A stretch of DNA of 64,000 nucleotides from positions 949,253 to 1,013,252 of the forward strand of contig JAIGNY010003294.1 in assembly GCA_020152595.1 (NCBI GenBank), written 5' to 3'. How positions within the stretch are numbered: the stretch's first letter is position 1; the number at the start of each line of letters is the position of its first letter. Positions 53,691 through 64,000 of the stretch are shown one piece after another. The notes under the pieces were generated by a model. The model saw only the letters and a list, made by a program, of their open reading frames with translations. It was not told where the DNA came from and did not search any database. Origin of the DNA: Chiridota heheva. Taxonomy: Eukaryota; Echinodermata; Holothuroidea; Apodida; Chiridotidae. Both the position numbers and the translations under genes were made by a program.

Positions 53691-53850
53691 GGCCAGTTAT
53701 CGTCTCTAACGTGGAGGTAAATATAATTCAATTCGTGTGTCTTTATTCGTCAATGGTGGTGGTCCAACGTGTATTAATACTGACAGGCCAATCAGAATCG
53801 TTTTGGAATGAAATGTACGCCGCCACACTTTAATCACGATAGATAGCCAT
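53691..53850. mobile_element. MITE inserted in the RT catalytic region
   Basis: It interrupts the RT between [10 protein letters not shown] and ADDCDKLQEDL. The left end GGCCAGTTATCGTCTCTAAC and the right end (reverse complement GGCTATCTATCGTGATTAAA) form imperfect inverted termini of about 25 bases. Confidence 0.72.
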
Positions 53851-54009
53851 TCAAATATAGTTTTGAATACTTTGGCATCGTCTGCAAATAAGTAAATACC
53901 AGTATCCAAGTGTGTTACATCAGGGAGGTCATTGATATACAATACAAATAGGATTGGACCTAGGACAGATCCTTGTGGTATACCACTGGTCACATTCTTC
54001 CAAACTGAG

Positions 54010-54430
54010 TATCTGAATATTTGAATAGGTTAAGTCGGCAAAAATCCTTCTAGAGGATATGAACGCCAACCGAGCGTAGCAAAAGTATGGAGGGAAAAAT
54101 CAATTTACAAGCTTAGCAAGCTTAGCTTTGAAATAGTTTAGACTTGGTGCATGTACAAAGTCCGATGGTAAAGCATTCCAATCTTTTAGTGTTTGAGGAA
54201 AGAAGGAGTATTTAATATAACACATTCTTTTTAGCATAAGGAACGTGGAAATTCAGATCATGATTATTTCTTGTATTAATTCTTGCGTTTGGGATCAGGT
54301 TATTATTATCAATGGCGACAAGACTGGTATTGATTTAATATAGCATTTTTAGACGGGTGTTCCTTTTTCTTGTTATCAGCAGGAGCCAATCTAATTTATG
54401 AAGCATGCTAGTGGCACTGGATTTATAAAA
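54010..54430 (-). mobile_element. CR1-like 3' fragment nested in another RT element (copy 2)
   Basis: The minus strand gives LDWLLLITRKRNTRLKMLY, RINTRNNHDLNFHVPYAKKN, LKDWNALPSDFVHAPSLNYF and KAKL, then the shared 3' UTR ending GGATTTTTGCCGACTTAACC. It sits between the FDKVP and SGIPQG motifs of the host element and points the same way. Confidence 0.85.
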
Positions 54431-55550
54431 GTAGTCTGCCATTCACTGAAACTCTTTGCTTGCGGTTCAGTAAAAAAAGATTTAATCCAAGTTGTGATTG
54501 GTTCCTCAATACCATACATACTCAGCTTGTGAATTAGGCGGAGATGTGGTACCTTGTCGAAGGCCTTCATAAAATCGCAATAAATGACGTCCACGCATCC
54601 TCCTAAATCGAGAATCTCTGTCCACTAATCAAGAATTTGTATTAATTGAAGAACTGTGGATCGGCCACCTATAAATCCAAATTGCTTTTTGCTAAATAGG
54701 TTATTATGTTTCATGTGATTAACAATACGTTCTCTAATAACAGAATAATGAATTCAAGGACTTTATAAATGATACACGTTAAACTAACTGGTCTGTAATT
54801 TCCAGCAACTTTATGATCTCCTTTCTTAGATAAAGCAGTCACATTACCATGCTTGCATTCATCGGGTACTGAATTTAAATTAACTGATGCATTCAATATT
54901 GCAGATGATGGCGTGCATAAAACTGAGCTTAGCTCGCTCAGTACTCAGGATGCAAGTTGTCTGGTCCTGGTGATTTTGAAATATTAAACTCCTCTACTGT
55001 TTCTCCACAGTCCTAGGTGTAATCAATATATTATTACATCTGGTAACTAATTCTGGTAGCTCACTGTCAGATTCAGTTGTAAATACAGATAAAAAGAAAT
55101 CTGCACGTACATCAGCCTTTTCTGTATCATTGCTTGTGGTATCTTTCAGTCTTTACTGCCATTTGTGTAAAGGTCTGGTATGCTCACTTAAGTCTTCATT
55201 TTTGTGCGTATTTTCAAACCTTTTTCGGAATTGATTTTTACATCCGCTGCAATATATTTCTCATGCTGTTCAGTGACTTCTCTGGTTATGCTCCTAACCT
55301 GGTTTCTCACTTGATAATACTCTGTGTAAACTTTTGTATCGTGTATATTAAGAAATCTTGTCCACAATGTCTGTTTTCTCTTTACTTTGGATGAAAAAAA
55401 TTCTGTCTAAGGGAACAGTATGCTTTTGTCTTTCCAATAGTCCCCTAATTTGCACTTTTTCCATTGGAATACACTCTTCAATTGCTTTATTTAGTTTATC
55501 ACTAGATAACTTCCACTGCAAGTTAATATCATTCCTACCGTACGCAGGCG

Positions 55551-55788
55551 ATTCACTTGGTTGGTGTTACGTCACATCCGGCAGTCCGGCAGAAGACGTA
55601 ATTTTCTGTCGTGAAAATAAATCTTTGCGCGGTACACGTGGGCAAGTCCGTATGCGTTTACTGTGTGCGATACGTATGACTTGTAAAAAAACACAGCTGA
55701 TTGCTTTGTTTTCACTTCAATGCGGGGTGAATGCGCGCGGTTGCTATGCGGCCTGATGACCTCAGGTCACATGTTCAACCAAGTGAAT
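55551..55788. mobile_element. CpG-rich MITE with 13-bp TIR
   Basis: ATTCACTTGGTTG begins it and its reverse complement CAACCAAGTGAAT ends it. The ~238-base interior is much richer in CpG (ACGCAGG, GCGCGGTACACG, GCGCGCGG) than its surroundings. It abuts the 5' side of the minus-strand RT remnant. Confidence 0.78.
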
Positions 55789-56125
55789 AAGAGTTATTGC
55801 ATTAGAATTTAAAGCGTGCGCGCATGCAAGGTCCCATTCTGCCACAGATTGAGAAACGCCTGACGTCCAGTACATGTATGCAGTCAGTTTCCAGCCTCGC
55901 GAAAAATCGCTACCTAAAACATGCTGCTTTTCGAAGGTGATTACAGCTTCGTTATGGTAGAAAACGGTATCAATACGTAAAATTTAGGCAAATAAAGGGT
56001 TGAAAATACTATTCATTAACATTTAAAGAAAGAATTCGAGCAAAAAATATGAATCGCAGGGATTTATAACGATTAAAATTTGGAAAAAACGGCTGTCGAC
56101 ATGGTCACAAAACAAATTTCCAGTT
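55789..56125. other. No gene seen
   Basis: Moderately CpG-containing sequence passing into the satellite block at 56130. Confidence 0.35.
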
Positions 56126-56129
56126 TTAG

Positions 56130-57585
56130 GTCCACACCTACCCCTTAACCCTGTGGTATAGGTCTAATTTCTAAGAGATCGTATCTAGACCCTCAAAACA
56201 GGGCCCTAAATGACCAAAAGTCGGAAAATTGCTATTATATGGCTTAACTCATGGTCCATGGTTTTGGGGCCCAGTGAAAGTTTTGTGTCAGAATTCTGAC
56301 ATACGGCGATGAAAGCCCACCTACCCTTTAACCCTGTGGTATAGGTCTCATTTCTGGGAGATTGTATCTGGACCCTCAAAAATGGGGCTCTAATAGGCCA
56401 AAAGTCGTGAAAATTATTGCTATCATAAGGCTATATAATGGTCCATGGCCATTGGGCGCAGTGGAAATTTTGTGCCAGACTTCTGACATATGGGGAAAAA
56501 AACCCATCTACCCTTAAACCTTGTAGTATAAGTCTCATTTCTGAGAGATCGTATCTAGAATTGAAAAAAATGTTTATGTTTTGTTTCATATTTGGTATAT
56601 TCATGATGTTAGCTGGTGTGTACATGTTCAGTAAAAATGTTGAATTTCATTAATATGCATAGTGGGAGGGGCTTAACATGATTTTGCTCAAAAGAACTTG
56701 TAAACACGGTATCTCAAGAATGGTAATTTGGATTTATGTCATATTTAGCATACAGATAATCCATGGTCGGTAGATGTGCCTTATTGGTTTTCGTTGTGAT
56801 CCATGCATATTAATGAGCAGGCGGGGCTTAATGTAAAAATCTGGAAATGCTCATTTGCTGTTTTGTTTCATATGTGCAGAGTGGGCGTGGCTTAATAAGA
56901 TTTTGTAAATAAAAAGGTTGTAAACATGGTATCTCAAGAGCTCTGAAGTGGATTTACGTCTTGTGTGGTACACAGGTAGCCCACGGTCTATAGATGTGCC
57001 TTTTTCTTTTTAGTGGTGATGCCAAGCATATTATTAAGAGATGCGGCTTAAAGTAAAACTTTTGAACAAGTGATAAGTGAGCAACTGTATTTCCGCTTTG
57101 CATCACACTACCGGCATGATGATATCGTCGGTTACTGTGGACATGCTTATCTTATTAACAGAACAGATGTCATTACTATGAATGGTGGGCGTGGCCCAAT
57201 CATATGTGAAAGTGCTAGATATAAACACACCATACCTGAAGAACGGTGTATCAGATTTATGCCATAAAGTATGTTGTACACAGATGGCTTATGATCTGTA
57301 CATATACTTTAATGTTGTGATAGTAATGTCATGAATAGCAATAAGTAGAGGGGGCTTACTAAAATGTCTCGAAATAGAATAAACCGTTTTTGCATCATAC
57401 TTGATGATGTTATTAGTTACCGTGCAAATGCTAATGTTCTCAACCTTCTTATTAGTGGGTGTGACTTATGAATGAATATCATGAAACAAATATTCATGAC
57501 ATGACAATTGATACAAAACTTACAGATCAATCTGCATATGAAAAAAGCATCGGAACCACAAAACCTTTTAGTTCTGGTTTTTCAA
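56130..57585 (+). mobile_element. Satellite-bearing repeat family, copy 3
   Basis: 56130-56560: about 2.3 monomers of ~180 bases (CCTTTAACCCTGTGGTATAG, GAGATCGTATCTAGACCCTC). 56560-57480: monomers of the second, ~300-base type (TAAACACGGTATCTCAAGAA, AGGCGGGGCTTAATG). It ends in the same GCATCGGAACCACAAAACCT hairpin and CTGG at 57541-57580. The same order is seen in the copy at 21995-24560. Confidence 0.72.
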
Positions 57586-58254
57586 AGGTTTTGGGCAATT
57601 TTCTTTAATTTTCGGGAATTTCATTCAATACTAACAAAATAATCTTTGAGAAATTTCTTTCTTTCTTGTGCAATTTTCTTGGAAAAACATTTTGTAAAAT
57701 TTCCTTCATTTTCGTGCAATTCAAGTTCGGAAAATTTCTTTCATTTTGGGGAAATTTTCTGTCAATTTTCATCAATTATCAGGAAATATTGACAAATTGC
57801 ATCAAACCTCTCAATGATTTTACCAAATTTTTCTTCAATATTATGTAACCAATTTTCCCAATCGAAAGTGAGCATGCAATAAGGCAAGAAGGGAAGGTGA
57901 AATTCTTTCAGGAAGTACCTTCCCTTTGCAGCTCCCCGCTTCCTAATACCAGAAGACTGCACTGTTTGCTCCCAATATGCAGATATGTTTTATTAATGGT
58001 GACAAATTGCTCATAAAAACGTTATCATCAGAGGCGGAGACAGAAAAGGGGGGGGGGGAGCACCCCCTCCTGAGATTTTTCCGATGAAACTTTTTTTTAC
58101 CATGAGATCATTCTTAGTCACGGTTTATGTAAATTTGTTTCATTTTTTTCTGGACATTTCAATCGATTGTTGGGAAATCCCTTAAAATTTCATAGGCCTA
58201 TCATTTTTTGCGATTTTTAGTGAATTTTATCAATTTCTTTCTTTTGTCTCCATA
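57586..58254. other. No gene seen
   Basis: TTTTC-rich sequence (AATTTTCTTGGAAAA-like phrases repeat at 57590-57780) and a G-run at 58050-58060. It forms the spacer between the two opposed satellite blocks. Confidence 0.4.
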
Positions 58255-59470
58255 TGTCAGAAGTTTGGCACAAAACCTTCAGTGGGCCCAAGGGCCATCG
58301 AAAATCGAAATTTGGCCATTTTGCACCCATTTTTGAGGGTCCATATACAATCACCCAGAATGGAAACATATACTACAGTGATTAGAGGTAGGTGGGCTTT
58401 TGCCCCCATATGTCAGAAGTATGACAAAAAACCTCCACTGGGCCCAAGGGTCACGGACCATGATATAGCTTTATGATAGCAATAATTTTACGACTTTTTG
58501 CCATTTCGAGACCGTTTATGAGGGTCCAGGTTTAATCTTCCAGAGGTGAAACCTATACAAAAGGGATTAGGGGTAGGTAGGCTTTTCCCCCATATATCAG
58601 AAGTCTGACACAATAACTCCACTAGGCCCAAGGGCCATGAGATAGCCTTACAATAGCAATTTTCCAACTTTTGGCCATTTTGGGTCCATTTTCAAAGGTC
58701 CAGATTCAATCTCCCAGAAATAAAACTTATACTACAGGGTTTAGGAGTAAGTGAGCGTTTGCCCACATGTGCCAGAAGTCTGGCACAAAACCTCCACTGG
58801 ACCCAAACGCCATGGACCATGATATAGCCATACGATAGCAACAATTCTCACGACTTTTGGACAATTAGGGCCCCATTTTTGAGGATCCATATACGATCCC
58901 TCATAAATGAGACCTATACCACAGGGGTTAGGGGTAGGCGGGCTATTGCACTCATATGTCAGAAGTGTGACACAAAACCTATTCCTCGGCCCAAGGACTA
59001 TGACAGAGCCTTATAATAGCAATAATTTTCACAACTTTTGGACATTTAGGGCCCCGTTTTTGAGGGTCCAGATACGGTCTCTCAGAAATGAGACCTATAC
59101 CACAAGGTATGGGGATACTTGGGCTTTTAACCCATAAGTCAGAAGTCTGGCAAAAAACCTCCACTGGGCCCAAGGGTCATGGACCATGAGATATCCTTAT
59201 AATAGCAATTTCCAGAATTTTGGTCATTTTGGGCCCGTTTTTGAAGATCCAGATACAATCTCCCAGAAATGAGATCTATACCATAGGCTTTAAGGGTAAG
59301 GTGGGCTTTTGCCAGAAGTCTGGCACAAAACCTTCACTGGTCCCAAGGGCCATGGACTATGACATAGCCTTATGATAGCAATAATTTTCACGACTTTTGG
59401 CCGTTTAGGGCCCCGATTTTGAGGGTCCAGGTACGATCTCCCAGACTTTGGGATTTGGTGGGCTTTCACC
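58255..59470 (-). repeat. ~156-187-bp satellite array, inverted relative to 56130-56560
   Basis: Seven monomers start with CAGAAGTYTGRCACAAAACC at 58258, 58414, 58598, 58773, 58960, 59140 and 59313 and contain GAGGGTCCAGATACGATCTC. The reverse complement matches the two-plus monomers at 56130-56560. Confidence 0.9.
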
Positions 59471-60234
59471 TTATGAGTGTAATTACATTGCAACAACTGC
59501 CGACGACAAAACACTTCTATGGGACGCTTACAAAATGCAAAACAGAAAGAAGAAACAAATCTGATTTCGCTCTGTTGGTGGCCCAAAGCCTCTCCAACTG
59601 TCTTGTTGGTATCCTGGTAGATGGCGCCCTATAACAGAAGAATCACAGGATAGATGACGCCCTATTACAGAAGAATCACAGATTACAGAAGGATGGCTCC
59701 TCAGCTGGTAAAAATTTGAATATGAATATGATTATGACGCTAACTTCAACTGGGGAAAAAGATTGCTTTTCAAGCTTGGCAAAACAGTACTGAGCTCGAA
59801 CACTGTTACGTCGACTCAGACCACGAGAATATTGAGATATATCCTTTAAGAAGATTCGACAGTTGCCATACAACAGTACAAATTTGATTTTAATCAATGT
59901 TCCCTGCTTGCATATGCATAAATGGATATGGCACATGAATCCGTACCAGTAATTGGTAAGAACACTTTATAAAATTTCTATGGAGTATTTAGCCTATATT
60001 CTAATGATCTGTGCATTAAATTCCCGTAATGCATGACGTTCAATATTTGGGTTAGTCCATTTTTACTACAGTTGAGTTTCTTAACAAAGGAAAATCTGTA
60101 CCACCTCCCTAGGAAAGAAGCCATAACCGTCCTTAGATTAGAGACTTGGCTAAAATCGTGGGAAAATGGGAAGGGGCAGGGCCTTAGCGAGGGATGATTA
60201 ACAGATTCGCGATGAAACTATATATTTTTTTTAT
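59471..60234. other. No gene seen
   Basis: Contains a short duplication (GATGGCGCCCTATAACAGAA / GATGACGCCCTATTACAGAA, 59620-59680). Otherwise unassigned. Confidence 0.4.
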
Positions 60235-60236
60235 TT

Positions 60237-60710
60237 TATAGATTAAGTCCTAGCTCCGCCACAGGTTGCGCTTTTGGTTGGCCCTCATTGGTGGATCCCT
60301 TCTGTCCCATACCCATTTAACTTTCAAATTTACACATAGAGTACAGATTTAAATTAATAAATCTATCTTAAATGCAGAAATATGACAAACATAGGCAAAA
60401 ATTTACCCTAAAAATGATAAAAACTCCATTGACTTAAGACGCGGATTATTTTCGGAAGTCCCAGTTTCGTCACAGGTTGCACTTTCGGTTGGCCCTCATT
60501 GGTGCATAGTGAATCCCATCTGCGCCCTACTTCATTTAACTTTTAGATCTACCTTTAGTGTACAGATATAAATCAATAAATCTATCTTATATGCAGAAAT
60601 ATGACAATTATAGGCAAACATGCACTAAAATTAACAAAAATTTCCCCATTGACTTAACACGCGGATTTTTTTAGGATAATAGACTTAGTAGAGTACAGAT
60701 ATAAATTAAA
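60237..60710. repeat. ~213-bp tandem duplication plus partial third copy
   Basis: GGTTGGCCCTCATTGGTG and AATCTATCTTAWATGCAGAA phrases recur 213 bases apart. A partial third unit starts near 60660. Confidence 0.88.
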
Positions 60711-60724
60711 AAGAAGAAAAATTT

Positions 60725-60800
60725 GAACCCTTCGCAGTGGTTGAGTTTCCCACGCTCGAAATGTGTCTGAATCTTATGTTATTCCTATACAAACTATGAA
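60725..60800. repeat. Dispersed repeat, copy 1 (copy 2 at 63815-63895)
   Basis: GCTCGAAATGTGTCTGAATC and TATACAAACTATGAATTTG recur near the right end of the window. Confidence 0.8.
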
Positions 60801-61479
60801 TTTGTATAGATGGGCAGTTTCTACTCCGCCCATCTCCTGCCCCAAATGATAAAGTCACATTGCAAATGTGTACACTTAACATTGTTCATAAGGAAAAACA
60901 TCTTTGTCAAAACATATTTCTCTGCTAGCCGGCTAGTTTGCTAGTAAATGCTATACAGAGTAAAAGTGCTACAGAACGTAATTTACTAATCGGGCATGGA
61001 AATGTTAATGATTAAGAACAATTTTATACTAAATATAATACACGTTTGAGATGATTTGTTCAATCCATATAACATTTTTTGTCTTTTCTTCATTTATTGC
61101 AAAATTCAAATCAATAATAGACTGACAGAGATATGAATTGGTTTGCAGTAAAATGATCATGAAAGAACATAACATACAGTTTGAGAGTATTCCTAAAAAT
61201 ACGGTTAATTACAGCAGACGTCACGGAACTAACTCGTGGTTACATTGTGGCTAATAGTCTTACACATTTTCCAATGCTGATAGCTGGAAGCTTAATTGGA
61301 TACTGTGAAATTTTCGGATCTCATACAATATTAATTATTGAAAACTTTCTGCCAATGAAAATTTGAATATTGTCACGTCCTTTTAAGAAAAAACTTGGTG
61401 TAAGACGTTGAACAGTCGTTTCTAAAATCAAGTTACTAAGTAAATTGTGGTTTAGTAGTTCAAGGACGGTATCAGTACC
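60801..61479. other. No gene seen
   Basis: AT-rich sequence without recognisable elements. Confidence 0.35.
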
Positions 61480-62122
61480 TATAGAGGGACTTCATTACGT
61501 GACTCTAACTTAACTGGACTTCATTTTGTGAGGCAGCGGCGTCGTTGCATTTCCCGCATCTTGACACAGCTCAGTCACTTCACATATCACACGTACAACA
61601 AACATACTACATGCTAACCTACCTAGTACCAGTTCAGCGAATTTCACTACTTGCAATTTTTTGTTCGCTTCCGATTTACTTAATATTTTCCTCAAGTTTT
61701 ATATTTTCACTGGGCATATGAATAGTAACTTTAACGTTAACCTCAGCTGATTGTTTGTTATACTCAGACATGTCAGACAAAGCCTACATACCTGATATAA
61801 AGTGCTCGCTTCCAATTCTAGTGTGAACCGTAGGTTGAATCCGTCGTGTCGTACAGTAGGAACCCACTTCGACGAACGTCGATCATGACCAGATTTAAAT
61901 CGAGAAATTGTCTTTTTATTCATCTGCACGCATCTATTAGTGCAACTAACGGCATAGCAAGATTCCGGCATAATTATCTTACAAAAATAATCTCATCTAA
62001 CAACATGCAATCGTATGTAAGTGTAATCAAGTGTACAGCAAACGACAGTGGTTTCGCCCGACAAAATCATGTAAATATAAATAAAGTCATGTGACCTCGT
62101 GACGTCAGCTGAAATACCCTTA
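61480..62122 (-). mobile_element. P-like THAP element remnant (copy 3), best-preserved finger
   Basis: The minus-strand frame from about 61971 reads [20 protein letters not shown], then SRFKSGHDRRSSKWVPTVRH, then DGFNLRF. This is the start of a THAP C2CH finger (C-x4-C spacing, conserved Trp). Beyond it the finger shifts frame. Whole-length similarity to 3955-4577 (inverted) and 18158-18755 (same orientation). No transposase catalytic part. Confidence 0.75.
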
Positions 62123-62320
62123 ATGCGACGACGAGTGAACACACAATTACAATGACGGGGTCGATCGTCACCTGCGTATTCGGTTATGATAGAAACAATG
62201 CTATCACGATACGCTTAATACGACCCGGACGAGAACACAAGTACGACGTACGGACAGACATAACATCGACAACCAAGTCAATTTCCACGGCCTTTGATAA
62301 CCAGTTGTGGTGCACTGGCG
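62119..62320. repeat. Dispersed ~195-bp repeat (copy 2)
   Basis: Near-identical to 36927-37125. Here it directly abuts the P-like copy. Confidence 0.85.
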
Positions 62321-63484
62321 ACACCCTTATTTGCTTTTTTCTTTCTTTTATAATTGTCAATGCTCGAAAGCATGCGCATGCGGAAGACACTATCGACTGG
62401 TCGACTGTGATCTCGATTGACAAAATTACTTCTGCGCATGCACGGCATTCCATTTTTACCGTAATAATACGGTACTTGTTTTACCGTAAAATTAAGGATG
62501 CATATGATATGTAAGTTGATAAAATTCATTATCTTATCTTATCATCAGATCATATTGGTAATAAATATCTTTAAAAATGTATCAAGTCCACTTTCAGAAG
62601 TGATCTTCCTGAATACCGCCTTTTGTTGCTTCAGTGGATAGCTCTATGGTCACTGTCTGCAGGCATTACATCTACCACCCGGCTGTCTTCCTGTAAAGCT
62701 GAAAATAAAAAAGAACAGATTGTGAACGTCTAGATGTTAATTGGAAATAGTCGAGCCACCCAAGGGTTGAAAGAAAAGCCGAAGGAAAAATAACCCCAAA
62801 GTGGTATAATTCAGGATGTTTACCAAATACTCAATTATATCAAACATGCCACAACAATTTACCAGAAGGGAGTATAAACTCAAAGAGACAGTTTTGGACA
62901 CTGTATATGCAAATTAAGTGAGATAATTCTATATATTTACATGGTCCTGTGTATAATGATGCATACCTATGTCAAGAACAAACTATTAACTTTCAGTCTA
63001 AGTTGAAAGAAATGTAGAAAATAAGCATCATCTATCAATTTTTCCGAAAATGGAGTTTCGGGGCTTTGGCCTTTAACCTGTTAAGGGTCAGATGGATATG
63101 AGTTGAAAGGCCGAATAATTCAAATTCTTCATCAAAATCACCTGGTTCCTTTTCATGATACACCGCAGACTTAAAGTTATGTGTAACGTAGAAGCAATAT
63201 CACATCAGCTAAAAAAGTTTAAACAGTTAAGAAAAAAGAAATTGTTTTGTTAATTGTGGTTTTACGACTACGCGTATTACTTAGTCTCGTATATAGTTTT
63301 AGGCGTGTAAAGTTACGGAAACCCATAAGCCGAAAGGCGCCCTCTCCAGCATGGCAGTTTAGCTGTAGTTAAATAAGCATGCCCTATGCCAGTTTGGTTC
63401 GTACCGCCAAAGATCGGGGGAATCAATAAGTCCCCGGATTCCCCGCCGTCAGAACTAATACAATAAATAATCATGACCTTAATT
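62321..63484. other. No gene seen
   Basis: Mixed composition, no coding signature. TTGCTTCAGTGGATAGCTCT near 62625 is faintly A-box-like but has no B box. Confidence 0.35.
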
Positions 63485-63735
63485 TCCAGGTTCCCTATGC
63501 TAAAAAGAATGTATATAAACACTCTTTCTTCCCTCACGCACTAAAGGATTGGAATGCTTTACCGTTAGACATTGTACATGCACCAAGTCTCAACTGTTTC
63601 AAAGCTAAACTTACTAACACTTGTATTGCTAACTACTTTTTTAAATATTTTTCACTCATACTTTTTACGCTCGGTTAGCGTTTATGTCCTCTTAAAGGAT
63701 TTTTGCCGACTTAACCGATTCAGATATAGATTGGG
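63485..63735 (+). mobile_element. CR1-like 3' end fragment (copy 3)
   Basis: Translates to FQVPYAKKNVYKHSFFPHAL, KDWNALPLDIVHAPSLNCFK and AKLTNTCIANYFF, the C terminus of a CR1/L2 RT, followed by the shared 3' UTR (TTTTTGCCGACTTAACCGAT). Related copies lie at 50235 (+) and 54010 (-). Confidence 0.87.
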
Positions 63736-63814
63736 AGACCCAAGCATGCGCACTGAGCTTACAGTGACATATGGAAGACGCCATTTTTGTTGTGAAGTTT
63801 CAGTCATAGAAACT

Positions 63815-64000
63815 TAACCCTTTGCTATGGTTGAGTTCCCTGCGCTCGAAATGTGTCTGATTCTTATGTTATTACTATACAAACTTTGAATTTGGATAAA
63901 CGCATTGTGGGATACTTTTATAAAGGGTCCCGAGATCGGGCGAAGAACAAAGCTGTTCACCCGATCGAGGGTACGAACCGGACTGTATGCTGATGGAAGA
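63815..64000. repeat. Dispersed repeat copy 2 and a GATCGGG inverted motif at window edge
   Basis: GCTCGAAATGTGTCTGATTC matches 60725-60800. Farther right, CCCGAGATCGGGCG and CACCCGATCGAGGG form a short inverted pair. Truncated by the window end. Confidence 0.6.

Larger units (their letters stand above)
52700..55545 (-). pseudogene. Jockey/CR1-like reverse transcriptase element, decayed and interrupted
   Basis: Read on the minus strand from 55545: AIEECIP, YQVRNQVRSITREV, FFLSVFTTES, GNVTALSKKGDHK then NYRPVSLTCI, KKQFGFIGGRST, DVIYCDFMKAFDKVPHLRLI, [insert 54430-54010], [30 protein letters not shown], [insert 53850-53691], ADDCDKLQEDL, LEYAYQVWYPYL, RGDMIELFKILTGKYDP, WNSLPNSV and LDRHWKNQPLY. 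Catalytic FADD is present, but frameshifts, stops and two insertions kill it. The endonuclease part is not attached. Confidence 0.9.

Noticed and set aside
55134-55756. Cys/Phe-rich + strand ORFs
   Set aside because: Antisense shadow of the minus-strand RT element and the CpG-rich MITE.
61846-62514. ORFs of 82-120 residues on both strands
   Set aside because: They fall in the P-like element and the ~195-bp dispersed repeat, and have no domain.

Overview
The window is metazoan nuclear DNA: AT-rich, intron-containing and dense in transposons and satellites. The repeat mix (CR1/Jockey and RNase H-bearing non-LTR elements, piggyBac-, hAT- and P-like DNA elements, many minisatellites) suggests a marine invertebrate, possibly a non-vertebrate deuterostome, but the species cannot be named from sequence alone. 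Nothing prokaryotic is present.

One host gene is recognisable. It runs on the + strand from before base 1 to a stop at 36542-36544 and encodes the cytoplasmic part of a tandem-domain receptor-type protein tyrosine phosphatase. Thirteen exons were placed from splice sites, reading phase and PTP motifs: 470-506, 6895-6993, 7988-8113, 13110-13264, 14392-14527, 16992-17141, 18837-18936, 25103-25179, 26669-26812, 26995-27120, 33166-33320, 35275-35410 and 36473-36544. Domain D1 has a full catalytic set (WPD loop, [11 protein letters not shown]-loop, Gln loop). Domain D2 has lost the WPD Asp, the P-loop Arg and the Gln-loop Gln and looks like a pseudophosphatase. Three consecutive exons (126, 155 and 136 nt) have identical lengths and phases in D1 and D2. 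The exon at 6895-6993 appears to carry one extra base. With that base discounted, the 13 exons sum to 1512 nt (503 codons plus stop).

The introns (0.5-34 kb) hold most of the transposons. One non-LTR family with Gag-like zinc knuckles, APE endonuclease, RT and RNase H has a near-complete but frameshifted copy (about 27480-32990), an internally deleted copy (about 9170-11880) and 5'-truncated copies (18970-19632, 41605-41875), all in the gene's orientation. P-like THAP elements, a duplicated piggyBac-like composite, foldback elements, TIR MITEs, tRNA-like SINE fragments and minisatellites fill the rest.

From 36.5 to 64 kb no further host gene could be supported. This part holds probable 3' UTR and intergenic sequence, a 1.5-kb 21-bp minisatellite, a 0.5-kb (TA)n tract, a decayed minus-strand Jockey/CR1-like RT element with three other elements in or beside it, a hAT-type MITE with a perfect 8-bp target duplication, and a satellite-bearing repeat family whose monomers occur in opposite orientations at 56.1-56.6 and 58.2-59.5 kb.
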